The notes below the pieces were generated by a model. That model saw only the letters and a program-made list of their open reading frames with translations, did no database searches and was not told the DNA's origin. From NCBI GenBank assembly GCA_036351435.1, contig JAZBPA010000170.1:1-32181 (forward strand): DNA of 32,181 bases, read 5' to 3'. The translations under genes and the position numbers were made by a program. This document shows positions 1-7,786 of this stretch, in pieces. Every line of letters starts with the position of its first letter. Within the stretch, counting starts at the first letter, position 1. Source of the DNA: JAAUQA01 sp036351435. Lineage in GTDB: Bacteria; Pseudomonadota; Gammaproteobacteria; Competibacterales; Competibacteraceae.

Positions 1-851
1 CACAGACGTTGCCGATCCGCAAAGAGTCAATCAGGGGCAAGCCTTGCAGTAATGACCATACCAATCCACTACCAAAAGCATCGCCAGCACCGGTAGCGTC
101 GATCTGACCAATTCGGTGGGCGGGCTGACTCACGAGTTGGCCCGCTCTATCAAGAGCGACGCAACCCCTATCGGCCAAGGTGATCACTAGCAGCCCACCA
201 TCCCAACCAATACGCATTGCCAGATCGGGCAGTTGCTCCGCCCACTCGTCGCGCGTCGTGGTCTCCAGGACAGACTGACTAAACAGCTGCGCCGCTTCAG
301 TAGCGTTGACCACCAGTACATCGGTCAGTGCCAGCAACTCGTTATCAATTCGACGCCACGGGGAGGGATTCAGGTAGGTTCGTTTGCCGAGTCGGCGAGC
401 CCATTGGAAGGCATTGAGGATCACCGGATCCGGGATTTCAAACTGAGCCACTACCCAATCGGCAGCGAAGAAAACCTTACACGCCTGATTCACGTGGTCA
501 GAATTCAACAGCGCGTTTGCGCCAAGATGGGCCGCCAGGAAATTGCGACCGTCCGGCGCGATAAAACCTACTCCATAGCCGGAAGTCGGTCCCAGTGTCA
601 GAACCCAATCCGTGTTAATACCCTCCTCTGCAAGTCGGCGCGTCACGGCTTTACCCGCTTCGTCCTGTCCCACCGCCATCAGCAGATCTACCGTAACGCC
701 CAAACGATGTAACCCCACGGCAAGGTTCAAGCCCTTACCACCATGTTCCTGAAAGTGACGAGTCGCCGCCAGGGATTCGCCGGCTACCGGCAAACGATCC
801 ACATATAAAAAGTTGGCGTTCATGTAATTGCCAAGCACGAAAGCGCGCATT
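1..851 (-). CDS. PfkB/ribokinase-family sugar kinase (3' end cut by window)
   Basis: This is a partial minus-strand gene that starts at the ATG ending at 851 and runs off the left edge, leaving about 283 residues. It is recognised by the N-terminal GGKGLNLA motif of ribokinase-like enzymes, an NPSPW segment in the middle, and the PfkB signature DATGAGDAFGSGL near the visible end, whose Asp is the catalytic base. The family phosphorylates sugars or nucleosides with ATP in the cytoplasm. Ribokinase is the closest match by motif, but the substrate cannot be fixed from sequence alone. A GAGGAG ribosome binding site precedes the ATG. It diverges from the 1049 gene, so the 852-1048 gap probably holds promoters for both directions. 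Only the last part of the protein, after the catalytic loop, is missing. Confidence 0.85.
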
Positions 852-890
852 GACTTCTCCTCGCAGTCAGATCATCTGGTATTTTCAGAT

Positions 891-918
891 TGACAGAATC
901 GGTTTTTTTTGGTATCTT
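891..918 (+). promoter_or_regulatory. Candidate sigma-70 promoter for the 1049 cluster
   Basis: A perfect TTGACA -35 hexamer (891-896) is followed after 16 bases, largely a T run, by TATCTT (913-918), which matches four of six -10 positions. It points at the three-gene cluster starting at 1049 and would give a leader of about 125 bases. The short frame at 909-1094 overlapping it has no ribosome binding site. Confidence 0.4.
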
Positions 919-1048
919 TTTGGCTCTTTTCAGCAATCTGCATTAGCAACCGAGCCTTCCTGGAGTTAACAAAAAAAACCGACATTACGGCGCTGGTTAC
1001 ATGGGTGAATTCGAGCGCTTTCTCATGCCATACCTTTAGGAGATTGCT

Positions 1049-1789
1049 ATGGGTGTGCTACGTTCCGACCTTTTTAAAGATGACTCAAAATTAGAGGAAT
1101 GCGCCAACATACCGCTCAAACATCTGAAAGTTGGCACCACACCTGGCGCACACATAGCGAAGATTCACGCGGCGCTGGAGCGTTTACGGCCTAGTGGACC
1201 GGTAATTTCTGCCGATGAAAAGCGTTCTATGGCTTACGGTTCTTCAACCGCAGCAGCGGTCTTGAATTATAAGGCATTTCATGTTCCTCCCATTATCAAC
1301 TTCAGTTATCAGAAAAGACCGGACAATATCGTTGGACGAATGACCATCCGAGCGATGGACGAAGAGCTATTCGGTGCTCCCGCTCCGACGCCGGCATTTC
1401 GCAACGCTATCGCGGATCGGGCTTTCACGGAAAGCCGGGCATCATTGCAGGTCGCCATTACTCACCTTAGAGCCCTTCGAAATGACATCAATGGGCTCCC
1501 TAACAGTGCTGACCCGGCATTCGGTAATGCCATGCTGAAGTTGTTAACGAAACATAGCAGCTCGCGCAGCGATGTGACCGTCACTGTCACCAAACTAGAC
1601 AGCCGCACCGTCAACGTGACCTCTGACTACGGCAGATTGGGCGCGGTGGTGATCCCGCTCACCCGCATAGACGACAAGGTGCTGAATGCCGACGGCGACA
1701 CCCCGCTGATCCTGGACTTGGGCCAACAGCCACCAAGATTGGATTATAGCCCGCATAACGAAGTGTCTTATGCCGGCTACAAGCAGTAA
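1049..1789 (+). CDS. Peptidoglycan-binding-like protein with unknown C-terminal domain
   Basis: A 246-residue protein preceded by a good AGGAG site. Residues about 1-110 form a peptidoglycan-binding-like module: an FKDDSKLEECA opening, a helical stretch with a GAHIAKIHAAL core, a YGSSTAAAVLNYK segment, and DNIVGRMTIRAMDEEL at the end. The same pattern recurs in the 2771 gene, so the two are paralogous over this part. Residues about 125-246 match nothing I recognise; they are probably alpha then beta structure. No signal peptide or membrane segment is visible, so the protein is cytoplasmic or exported by a route without a cleavable signal. It is 39 bases upstream of a murein peptidase-like gene and very likely in one operon with it. 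Its role is unknown; an adaptor or partner of that peptidase is an inference. Confidence 0.7.
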   Translation: MGVLRSDLFKDDSKLEECANIPLKHLKVGTTPGAHIAKIHAALERLRPSGPVISADEKRSMAYGSSTAAAVLNYKAFHVPPIINFSYQKRPDNIVGRMTIRAMDEELFGAPAPTPAFRNAIADRAFTESRASLQVAITHLRALRNDINGLPNSADPAFGNAMLKLLTKHSSSRSDVTVTVTKLDSRTVNVTSDYGRLGAVVIPLTRIDDKVLNADGDTPLILDLGQQPPRLDYSPHNEVSYAGYKQ

Positions 1790-1828
1790 CCAGCGCCCCG
1801 GTGGAAATCGAAAATCGGAGAAACAGAC

Positions 1829-2713
1829 ATGGCGAACTTTCAGCTCAAAGGTAGCAACGTGCATGGCAAGGTATTACCCGCCTTTCAGGGGCAAGGGTTT
1901 GATCTCGAATTATGGGGACCGCTGGATACCCGGTCGCGACCGCCCACCAAGCTGGAAATCAGGACCACGCCGCCGAATGCGTCGGTGCGGATTAGGGAAA
2001 CCTTGAACAGCGCTAAGAACGTGCTGGAATTGCGCATTTCCGGTTTGCCGCTGGGTTCTACCGTGTTGCAGGTTCAAGACAGAGCCGGGCTGGTGTGGAG
2101 TGCCGTAACCCTTGACGTCAAGTCGATGCACGCCACGTCGTTTACGGTCACGCGCCAGCAACTCACGGACGCTACCGGCGTCGTACAGGCCAAATATCCC
2201 CCTTCGCCCGCCATCCGCGCCCTCATTGATCTGCTGAAAGACGGCACGGGCGGGGCGCTTAAGGCCGGGGCCGGCCTGCTCGAATCCGCCGGGCGGGCGG
2301 GCAATCTGTATGAGCATACCGCAGGGTTGGCGCTGGATATTTATCGGAACTCAAAAAATCCCGCGCAACAGCGGCAAGCCCATAACCTGATCCGGTTCTT
2401 CATCCGCAATCGCCGGACTCTGGGCTGGCGCAACATGTTTTATGAATCGTGGGGATTCAGCAGCAGCGGCAAAGTGGGCGGCGCACCGAACCACAACGAT
2501 CATATCCATATCGACTGGATGGATTTTTCGCTGCTCAAATTCGAGGGCCCGAACAAACGTGACCGCTCCAAGTGGATGGAAATCACCTGGCCACCCGAGG
2601 CGCGGGTGCGCACGGGAATTGATACTCCGGAAAACGCCAAACAAGTCAAGGCAGCCTGGGACGATACGGCGGCGGCTGTTCTCACGGACACCGAAATCGT
2701 CGGCCTGTATTGA
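1829..2713 (+). CDS. Putative LAS-superfamily (MepA/M15-like) murein peptidase
   Basis: A 294-residue protein; GGAGAAACAGAC precedes the ATG. Residues about 1-115 look like a beta-rich domain of unknown type. The C-terminal half carries a zinc peptidase pattern: His163 and Asp170 (H-x6-D in EHTAGLALD), Glu206, and H222-x2-H225-x-H227 in HNDHIHIDW. This arrangement is typical of LAS metallopeptidases (MepA, VanX and M15 families), which cut peptide bonds in peptidoglycan stem peptides or cross-bridges. There is no signal peptide, which is odd for an enzyme whose substrate is in the periplasm. It lies between two genes that share a peptidoglycan-binding-like N-terminus, which supports a cell-wall role. 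A secreted effector or a lysis enzyme is possible. The family call is firm; specificity and delivery are not known. Confidence 0.7.
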   Translation: MANFQLKGSNVHGKVLPAFQGQGFDLELWGPLDTRSRPPTKLEIRTTPPNASVRIRETLNSAKNVLELRISGLPLGSTVLQVQDRAGLVWSAVTLDVKSMHATSFTVTRQQLTDATGVVQAKYPPSPAIRALIDLLKDGTGGALKAGAGLLESAGRAGNLYEHTAGLALDIYRNSKNPAQQRQAHNLIRFFIRNRRTLGWRNMFYESWGFSSSGKVGGAPNHNDHIHIDWMDFSLLKFEGPNKRDRSKWMEITWPPEARVRTGIDTPENAKQVKAAWDDTAAAVLTDTEIVGLY

Positions 2714-2770
2714 TGAACCCAGACACGCTAAACCAGCTTTGCCCGATCACAACAACAAGAGCGAACGTCC

Positions 2771-3790
2771 ATGGGAATACTGGTTTCCAAAGAGTTCAAA
2801 GATGACGATAAATTAAAAGAGTGCGCGCAACAACATTCCGCGCATATCCTGCTGGGGGCGAGGGGAGAACACGTCAAGAAAATTCAGCGAGCGCTGATTG
2901 AGCTTGACCGAGCCAAGATCGACGCCAAGGAACTGGCCAGCGGCGCCTATGGTCCATCGACCGCGCGGGCCGTGCGGGCTTACAAGAACGGCAAAAACCC
3001 GCCAATTCTGGGACCGGGCCAGCAGACGGCGGATGACATCGTCGGCATCCAGACCATCCGACGTCTGGACGGGGAATTAGCGGCAAGAAGGGGCATTCCC
3101 CGCCTACTGGAAGACGATCTGGTCAAACCGCGGGATATTTGGATCCTGATTCGCGGCGGCAGCAATGCCCAACGCACCAGTGATCTTGATGCGGTGGCCT
3201 CATTTTTCAATACTCCGGAATACCTTGAAACCCACGCCACGCTGAAAATAATCTCCTGGGAGAGCACCTTCGCTCAACGGTTGGCCATCACCGACACCAT
3301 CGTCGCGGAAGTGCGCCGCGAACGGGCACTGGGTATTCGCCTCGGTCGCATTCTCATCCAGGGGTCGAGTTCCGGGGGAAAAATTGCGGTTCTGGTCACC
3401 AATGCCCTCTGGAATCAGCTAAAACAGGCGGCGTACTATCTTTGCGTCGCCGACGGTGCGTTTGACAGGAATGACCCACTGTTTACCGCTCCCGGTCCCG
3501 GCGTGATGCGGTGCCGCCGCACTGAGAATTACTACCAGGCTTGGTCCAACGCCAAAGATCCGACGGGAGAGACCCACGAGGCGATGCAGGGGTTTCACCT
3601 TAACAGCCGACAACAACAGTGTGAGGCAGAAGTCGAGAAATATTGGAACAGCCTCCCATCAAGCCAGCAAAAAGACAAAAACATGATCAAAGGGGCGGTC
3701 GACATGGTACATGTTTGCGCACTCGCTGCTGGCATGCGCTCCGGCACGGAAACCATACGGAAAATCCTGCGGGGCCAGCTTTCCTTCTGA
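2771..3790 (+). CDS. Peptidoglycan-binding-like N-terminus fused to a possible Ser-hydrolase domain
   Basis: A 339-residue protein and the third gene of the cluster. Residues about 1-112 repeat the module of the 1049 protein (FKDDDKLKECA, GEHVKKIQRAL, YGPSTARAVRAYK, DDIVGIQTIRRLD). From about residue 122 a different domain begins (DIWILIRGG). It contains G198-S-S200-S-G202, which fits the nucleophile elbow G-x-S-x-G of alpha/beta hydrolases, followed by Asp228 or Asp232 and by His314 in a DMVH segment, in the right order for a Ser-Asp-His triad. This suggests a lipase- or esterase-like enzyme but is inference from motif order. No signal peptide or membrane segment is visible, and the ribosome binding site is weak. 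It may form a set of exported or injected cargo with its two upstream neighbours. Confidence 0.6.
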   Translation: MGILVSKEFKDDDKLKECAQQHSAHILLGARGEHVKKIQRALIELDRAKIDAKELASGAYGPSTARAVRAYKNGKNPPILGPGQQTADDIVGIQTIRRLDGELAARRGIPRLLEDDLVKPRDIWILIRGGSNAQRTSDLDAVASFFNTPEYLETHATLKIISWESTFAQRLAITDTIVAEVRRERALGIRLGRILIQGSSSGGKIAVLVTNALWNQLKQAAYYLCVADGAFDRNDPLFTAPGPGVMRCRRTENYYQAWSNAKDPTGETHEAMQGFHLNSRQQQCEAEVEKYWNSLPSSQQKDKNMIKGAVDMVHVCALAAGMRSGTETIRKILRGQLSF

Positions 3791-4116
3791 ATCCTTCCTT
3801 GGGCTAAAGTGTATACTCACGCTTGCCGAGTGAGGCAGGTGGTCATCCATAAACGACTTATGTTATCTGGTGTGAACAAGCCTGTCGGAGCCCCGCCAAA
3901 CCGGAACTGAATGGCTGTGATATCAAAGCTGACTGGCAGCTGATCAGCGATCTCCCGGGTTTGCTCGCTGCCATTCGTCACTGAGCAGCGTCGGAGTGCT
4001 TGGCGAAGGGTGATGTTTGGTGGGGTGGGGACGTATTGAAACAGGTGAGTTTAATTTCTTAACTGTCGATGGATGCCTCCCCCGAATCGGGGGAGGCATA
4101 GAGGCAGGTATACCGA
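3791..4116. other. Intergenic stretch, no gene recognised
   Basis: This 326-base gap lies between two convergent genes. I found no frame with a plausible start and ribosome binding site. Only the hairpin at 4074-4098 stands out. A short open run around 3920-3990 on the plus strand could be a decayed gene end, but I could not assign it. Confidence 0.4.
4074..4098. terminator. GC-rich hairpin downstream of phoX
   Basis: A perfect 10-base-pair stem (TGCCTCCCCC and its complement) with a 5-base loop, 19 bases past the phoX stop. Neither side is followed by a clear T run, so it may act as an imperfect bidirectional terminator or an mRNA-stabilising hairpin. Confidence 0.5.
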
Positions 4117-6114
4117 TCAGGTGCCGATTACGCCACCGTCATCTTTGGTGATGATCACGGTTGCAGAACGCGGCCGTCCGAGCGGATCAAAGTCCGGCCA
4201 ATTGCTGGAGGTCAGCGGCGGTACGCCGGGAACCGTATCGCTGGTGCCCAGTTCATCCCTCAGTCCACCGGAGATGTCGCCGGGATGCTGCACATTGATA
4301 AACATGGTCCTGCCATCCGGTGTGGTGATCACGCCGGTGATTTCCTGACCGCGTGGGCCGGTAAAGAAACGGCGCACTTCGCCGGTTGACGGGTCCGAGG
4401 CTAGCATCTGATTGTTGCCGAAGGGCTCGAAATCGCCCCGCAACTGGCTGCTGCCGCCGATGTCGGTCTGAATCCACAGCCGACCGTCTTGATCGATCCA
4501 AATACCGTCTGGATTGGCGAAGATATCGCCGTTGATATTGCCTCGAAAATCCGGATTAGCGTTGTTCGGATCGCCGGCCAACACGTAGATGTCCCACTGG
4601 AAGGTGGTCGCAGCCGGGTCATTGCCGGTTTCGCGCCAACGAATGATATGGCCCATGCGATTTTCAGGACGCGGATTGGCGGCGTCGGTCTGCTCGCGAG
4701 CCGAGTTATTGGTGAGCGTCACATACACTTCTCTGGTTTGCGGATGTACGGCAATCCATTCCGGCCGGTCCATCGGTGTCGCGCCAACCGAATCCGCCGC
4801 CAGGCGTGTTTTTACCAACAGTTCGGCTTGATCCTCAAACCCATCGGATCCCGTCAGTCCGGGTGTGCCGTGGACTAGCGGTATCCATTCGCCGGTGCCG
4901 TCGTCATTGTACTTGGCCACATACAGGATGCCGTCGTCCAGAATACCGCCATCAGCCATCATATTGGCAGCACGGTTGGTGGTGTCGTAAGGACGATTGC
5001 TGACGTACTTGTAAACGTATTCGAATACCGCATCGTCGCCGGAATAGATCACCACGCGATTATCATCGGTGGTGGTCATCGCCGCGCCTTCGTGACGGAA
5101 ACGCCCCATCGCAGTCCGTTTGACCGGCTTATGATTAGGATCGTAGGGATCAATTTCCACAATCCAGCCGAAGCGGTTGGGCTCGTTCGGTGTGATGTCG
5201 GCATTGAAGCGCGGGTGATGCACTTCCCAACCGTAGCGGCTGTCACCGCCAACGCCATAACGGCCGAATTCATTATCGGTCGTGTCGATCTGATTGCCTT
5301 CTTCGTCGGTGAAGAAATAACCGTGGAAGTTTTCTTCACAGGCTAAATAAGTCCCCCAAGGCGTATAACCATGGGCACAGTTGTTCATGGTGCCGATCAC
5401 TTCACGCCCGCTGGGGTCATCGTTAGTGATCATCCAGCTTGAGCCGGCTGCCGGGCCGGAAATGGTCATCGGGGTATGCATGGTGACCCGGCGACCGAAT
5501 TGTGAAGGCCGCACGATGGTCATCTCACCATTGGCCTTGCGCACTTCAATAATGGAAACGCCATGAGCGGCCATTTCTTTGTCGGCTTTATCCTTGATGT
5601 AACCGTCGGGATCAGCCGAGTATCCGCCAGTCGTGGTGGCTAGGTTAGGATCGATATATTCATGATTCATGACCAACAGTCCGCTGTCGGAGCTGTCGGA
5701 GCCGATCGGTAATGAAAAATAATGCATACCGTCGTGATGCATGCCACTTTGGACCATCTGGTCGGCGGCGGGGTTGGAGGCGTCCATGTTGAATGCCGGG
5801 CCGTCCGAGACCGGATCACCCCAGCGGAAAAAAGCCTTCGCCGTGTAACCGGGCGGCACGACATGGATATCTTCGGCGTTGGTCGGTATCGATTCGAAAC
5901 CTAATAGAGAATTCGAAGGGGTCGATTCTAGGTTCACGAAGTCATTATCACCGTCACCGCCACAGCTGGTTAGTGACAAACCAAATAGTGAGGTTACGGC
6001 GACGCCTAGTCCACCTTGCATAATTTGTCGACGGGATAAATTGACCTGCAATACATCTTCAAAAGGGCGGTTGCCGGATGTGTTGCTAGTCGGCTCGTTA
6101 TGATCATCATTCAT
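4117..6114 (-). CDS. phoX: PhoX-family alkaline phosphatase (Tat-exported)
   Basis: A 665-residue protein of the PhoX (DUF839) family. These are monomeric phosphatases that release phosphate from organic esters in the periplasm and use iron and calcium cofactors. The N-terminus has a twin-arginine motif (SRRQIMQGG, residues about 27-35), a hydrophobic stretch and LTSCGG, as in Tat-exported proteins. Family hallmarks seen are NNCAHGYTPWGTY with its iron-binding Cys and CEENFHGYF, then GRFRHEGA and, near the end, MFINVQHPGD. Length is usual for the family. The gene is monocistronic and diverges from the amidase gene at 6357. I looked for a PHO box in 6115-6356 and saw no convincing one, so phosphate control is expected from the family but not shown here. 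Confidence 0.93.
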   Translation of the reverse strand: MNDDHNEPTSNTSGNRPFEDVLQVNLSRRQIMQGGLGVAVTSLFGLSLTSCGGDGDNDFVNLESTPSNSLLGFESIPTNAEDIHVVPPGYTAKAFFRWGDPVSDGPAFNMDASNPAADQMVQSGMHHDGMHYFSLPIGSDSSDSGLLVMNHEYIDPNLATTTGGYSADPDGYIKDKADKEMAAHGVSIIEVRKANGEMTIVRPSQFGRRVTMHTPMTISGPAAGSSWMITNDDPSGREVIGTMNNCAHGYTPWGTYLACEENFHGYFFTDEEGNQIDTTDNEFGRYGVGGDSRYGWEVHHPRFNADITPNEPNRFGWIVEIDPYDPNHKPVKRTAMGRFRHEGAAMTTTDDNRVVIYSGDDAVFEYVYKYVSNRPYDTTNRAANMMADGGILDDGILYVAKYNDDGTGEWIPLVHGTPGLTGSDGFEDQAELLVKTRLAADSVGATPMDRPEWIAVHPQTREVYVTLTNNSAREQTDAANPRPENRMGHIIRWRETGNDPAATTFQWDIYVLAGDPNNANPDFRGNINGDIFANPDGIWIDQDGRLWIQTDIGGSSQLRGDFEPFGNNQMLASDPSTGEVRRFFTGPRGQEITGVITTPDGRTMFINVQHPGDISGGLRDELGTSDTVPGVPPLTSSNWPDFDPLGRPRSATVIITKDDGGVIGT

Positions 6115-6291
6115 AGGGTAACAGCCTCATCAGTCTCAAAAATATGGGGAGCGAACCCATAGTCTTGGGGTTGCAGATGACGGATTTATGGCATTAGTGT
6201 TGCCCTTCTGTGACGAGAGGTAATGAGATTTATTTGCAGGTAGTGCGTTTTTAAGATTGTGGCAAGGAGGTTGCAAATAGCATTTACTCTA

Positions 6292-6317
6292 AGCACATGT
6301 CGTTGTAAAAATGTGCT
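6292..6317. repeat. Inverted repeat between phoX and the amidase gene
   Basis: AGCACAT and ATGTGCT form a perfect 7-base inverted repeat separated by 12 bases, 40 bases ahead of the amidase start. It may be an operator or a leader hairpin. Nothing in the sequence says which regulator would use it. Confidence 0.35.
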
Positions 6318-6356
6318 AGTGAAACTCGCCAATAATTTTTGTTCGGAGGATACTCG

Positions 6357-7310
6357 ATGGCAGTCACACCCCCCACCTGGAGCCATGGCTCGACAATCAC
6401 CTTTCAACCACCCGGACGCAATGTACATACTGTTTTCGTGCATTGTTCAGCTTCGGATAGGGCGCGCGACGATGATGTGTCGGTGATGCGTCGCTGGCAT
6501 GTCAATGGTAATGGTTGGAATGATGTCGGATATCATTACTTCATTACCAAACAAGGCCATATTCAAGCGGGCAGGCCGGTCGGGAAAATCCCGGCGGCAC
6601 AATATCAGCACAACAGCGGCACAATTGCGATTTGTTTGCATGGCCTGAAGGAAGGCCTGTTCACCTCACAGCAGTTTCAATCACTGATCGCCCTGTGCAA
6701 AAGCATTGATGCCGCTTATCCCGATAAAAAGTTGCGGTTTCGCGGCCACCGGGAAGTAGCCAACAAAGCCTGTCCGGTATTTAATTACAAGCTGGTGTTG
6801 GGTCTAGATGGCTCAGGTTACATGACGGGCAGTACCAATCCTGCTGCATCTCCGGCGGTTTCCCCCCCTCCTGCTCCACGCCCGGATGACAGTACCCAGA
6901 CGTTTGATAAAGGCAAACCAGTCATCGCGTTACAAAGCGTGTTGGTGTTGCTTGGCGAGAATCTAAAGATAGACGGGATCATGGGTCAAATTACAACCCA
7001 GGCTGTCAAGACATTTCAGAAGAAAGCGGGACTCTCGGTGGAAAACGGCGTCAATGCCAAGACCAAAGCGGCGTTGGTTGCAGCCTTAGGACAAGGCCCC
7101 ACCTTGCAAAAGCCGACCAGCGGCAACAAAGTGAAAGCGCTGCAACACCTTTTGAAATTGGCAGGTAGTAACTTGAAGGCCGATGGCAGCTTCGGAAATA
7201 TCACCAAGGGTGCGGTCGAGAAGTTTCAACAAGCGAACGGCCTATCCGTTACAGGCATCGCTGATCCGAAAACGCTGGCCGCGCTGGCTAAGAAGTTGCT
7301 CGGCGGGTAA
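6357..7310 (+). CDS. PGRP-type N-acetylmuramoyl-L-alanine amidase with two peptidoglycan-binding domains
   Basis: A 317-residue protein. I chose the ATG at 6357 because a GGAGG site lies 7 bases upstream; a TTG further upstream would lose this. Residues about 20-150 form an amidase_2/PGRP domain like T7 lysozyme: zinc ligands His29, His131 and Cys139, with catalytic Tyr59 and Lys137. The His131-Lys137-Cys139 spacing equals that of T7 lysozyme. The enzyme cuts between MurNAc and L-Ala of the stem peptide. A Pro/Ser/Ala-rich linker (about 165-190) leads to two peptidoglycan-binding repeats (about 195-245 and 260-315), each ending in a segment like FQKKAGL or FQQANGL. There is no signal peptide, as in phage endolysins or effectors, but no phage genes lie nearby. 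Confidence 0.88.
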   Translation: MAVTPPTWSHGSTITFQPPGRNVHTVFVHCSASDRARDDDVSVMRRWHVNGNGWNDVGYHYFITKQGHIQAGRPVGKIPAAQYQHNSGTIAICLHGLKEGLFTSQQFQSLIALCKSIDAAYPDKKLRFRGHREVANKACPVFNYKLVLGLDGSGYMTGSTNPAASPAVSPPPAPRPDDSTQTFDKGKPVIALQSVLVLLGENLKIDGIMGQITTQAVKTFQKKAGLSVENGVNAKTKAALVAALGQGPTLQKPTSGNKVKALQHLLKLAGSNLKADGSFGNITKGAVEKFQQANGLSVTGIADPKTLAALAKKLLGG

Positions 7311-7315
7311 TAGAG

Positions 7316-7734
7316 TTCATCAAAGAGCGGCAAGATCGCTACGCAACCGCAGGAGCGTGCCGCTTGAAGGTTTTGAATAGCACTCGGTAAGTGCTCGTGA
7401 CACCGTGTAGCATGGCGCTCGCCGATGAAAATCCGGCGTGTAATAAACTAGACATGAAAACTGACTCCAAAACAATATTGCTAGAACTAATGTGAGCGAG
7501 AGATTGCGGCTGCCGCGTTTGCTACAAGCCAAGCAAACACCATGCCAAATCCTGGTATGCCTCAAGATTTTCGTTTATGTCATTCAATGAAAAGGGTTTT
7601 GAAAAAGCTGTGGACTGGCTGACGCGTAGCCAAAGGCGGGGCAACCAGGACAAGCGATGAGATTGGTCTGCTATCGGTTCAATTTGAACCACTTTTCGGC
7701 AGACCGAGGACCAAAATGGTCCGATGGAAACCAA
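7316..7734. other. Non-coding stretch with nested inverted repeats
   Basis: This stretch lies between two convergent genes and is longer than usual here. I saw no gene with good support. A 27-codon frame at 7577-7660 (+) starts at an ATG but lacks a ribosome binding site. Close to the groE terminator are inverted repeats at 7665-7705 and 7708-7722, listed separately. Confidence 0.4.
7665..7722. repeat. Nested inverted repeats ahead of a terminator
   Basis: An outer pair GGTCTGC/GCAGACC (7665-7671, 7699-7705) encloses a perfect inner pair GGTTCAA/TTGAACC (7676-7682, 7684-7690). It is followed by GGACCA-AAA-TGGTCC (7708-7722). Read on the plus strand, these structures lead straight into the terminator hairpin at 7735-7758, which would fit a small structured RNA. 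No promoter was identified. Confidence 0.4.
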
Positions 7735-7758
7735 AAAGCCCCGCTTGTGCGGGGCTTT
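7735..7758. terminator. Bidirectional rho-independent terminator of groESL
   Basis: A 10-base-pair stem (AAAGCCCCGC with its complement) and a 4-base loop, 29 bases past the groEL stop. On the minus strand it is followed by a T run; on the plus strand by TTTGTTT. It can end groESL transcripts and any plus-strand transcript coming from 7316-7734. Confidence 0.85.
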
Positions 7759-7786
7759 GTTTGACCGACAATGTGTTGGAAATCGC

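Noticed and set aside
233..712. Open frame of 159 codons on the plus strand
   Set aside because: It lies opposite the PfkB-family gene, which has clear motifs in the minus direction.
909..1094. Short frame of 61 codons ahead of the 1049 gene
   Set aside because: No ribosome binding site; it overlaps the candidate promoter and the better supported 1049 start.
6115..6356. PHO box ahead of phoX
   Set aside because: CTCATTACCTCTCGTCAC on the minus strand is only loosely like the consensus and has the wrong repeat spacing.
6357..7310. Prophage
   Set aside because: Only one endolysin-like gene is seen; no integrase, structural or packaging gene and no attachment site.
7577..7660. 27-codon frame on the plus strand
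   Set aside because: ATG present but no ribosome binding site and no recognised family; likely chance.
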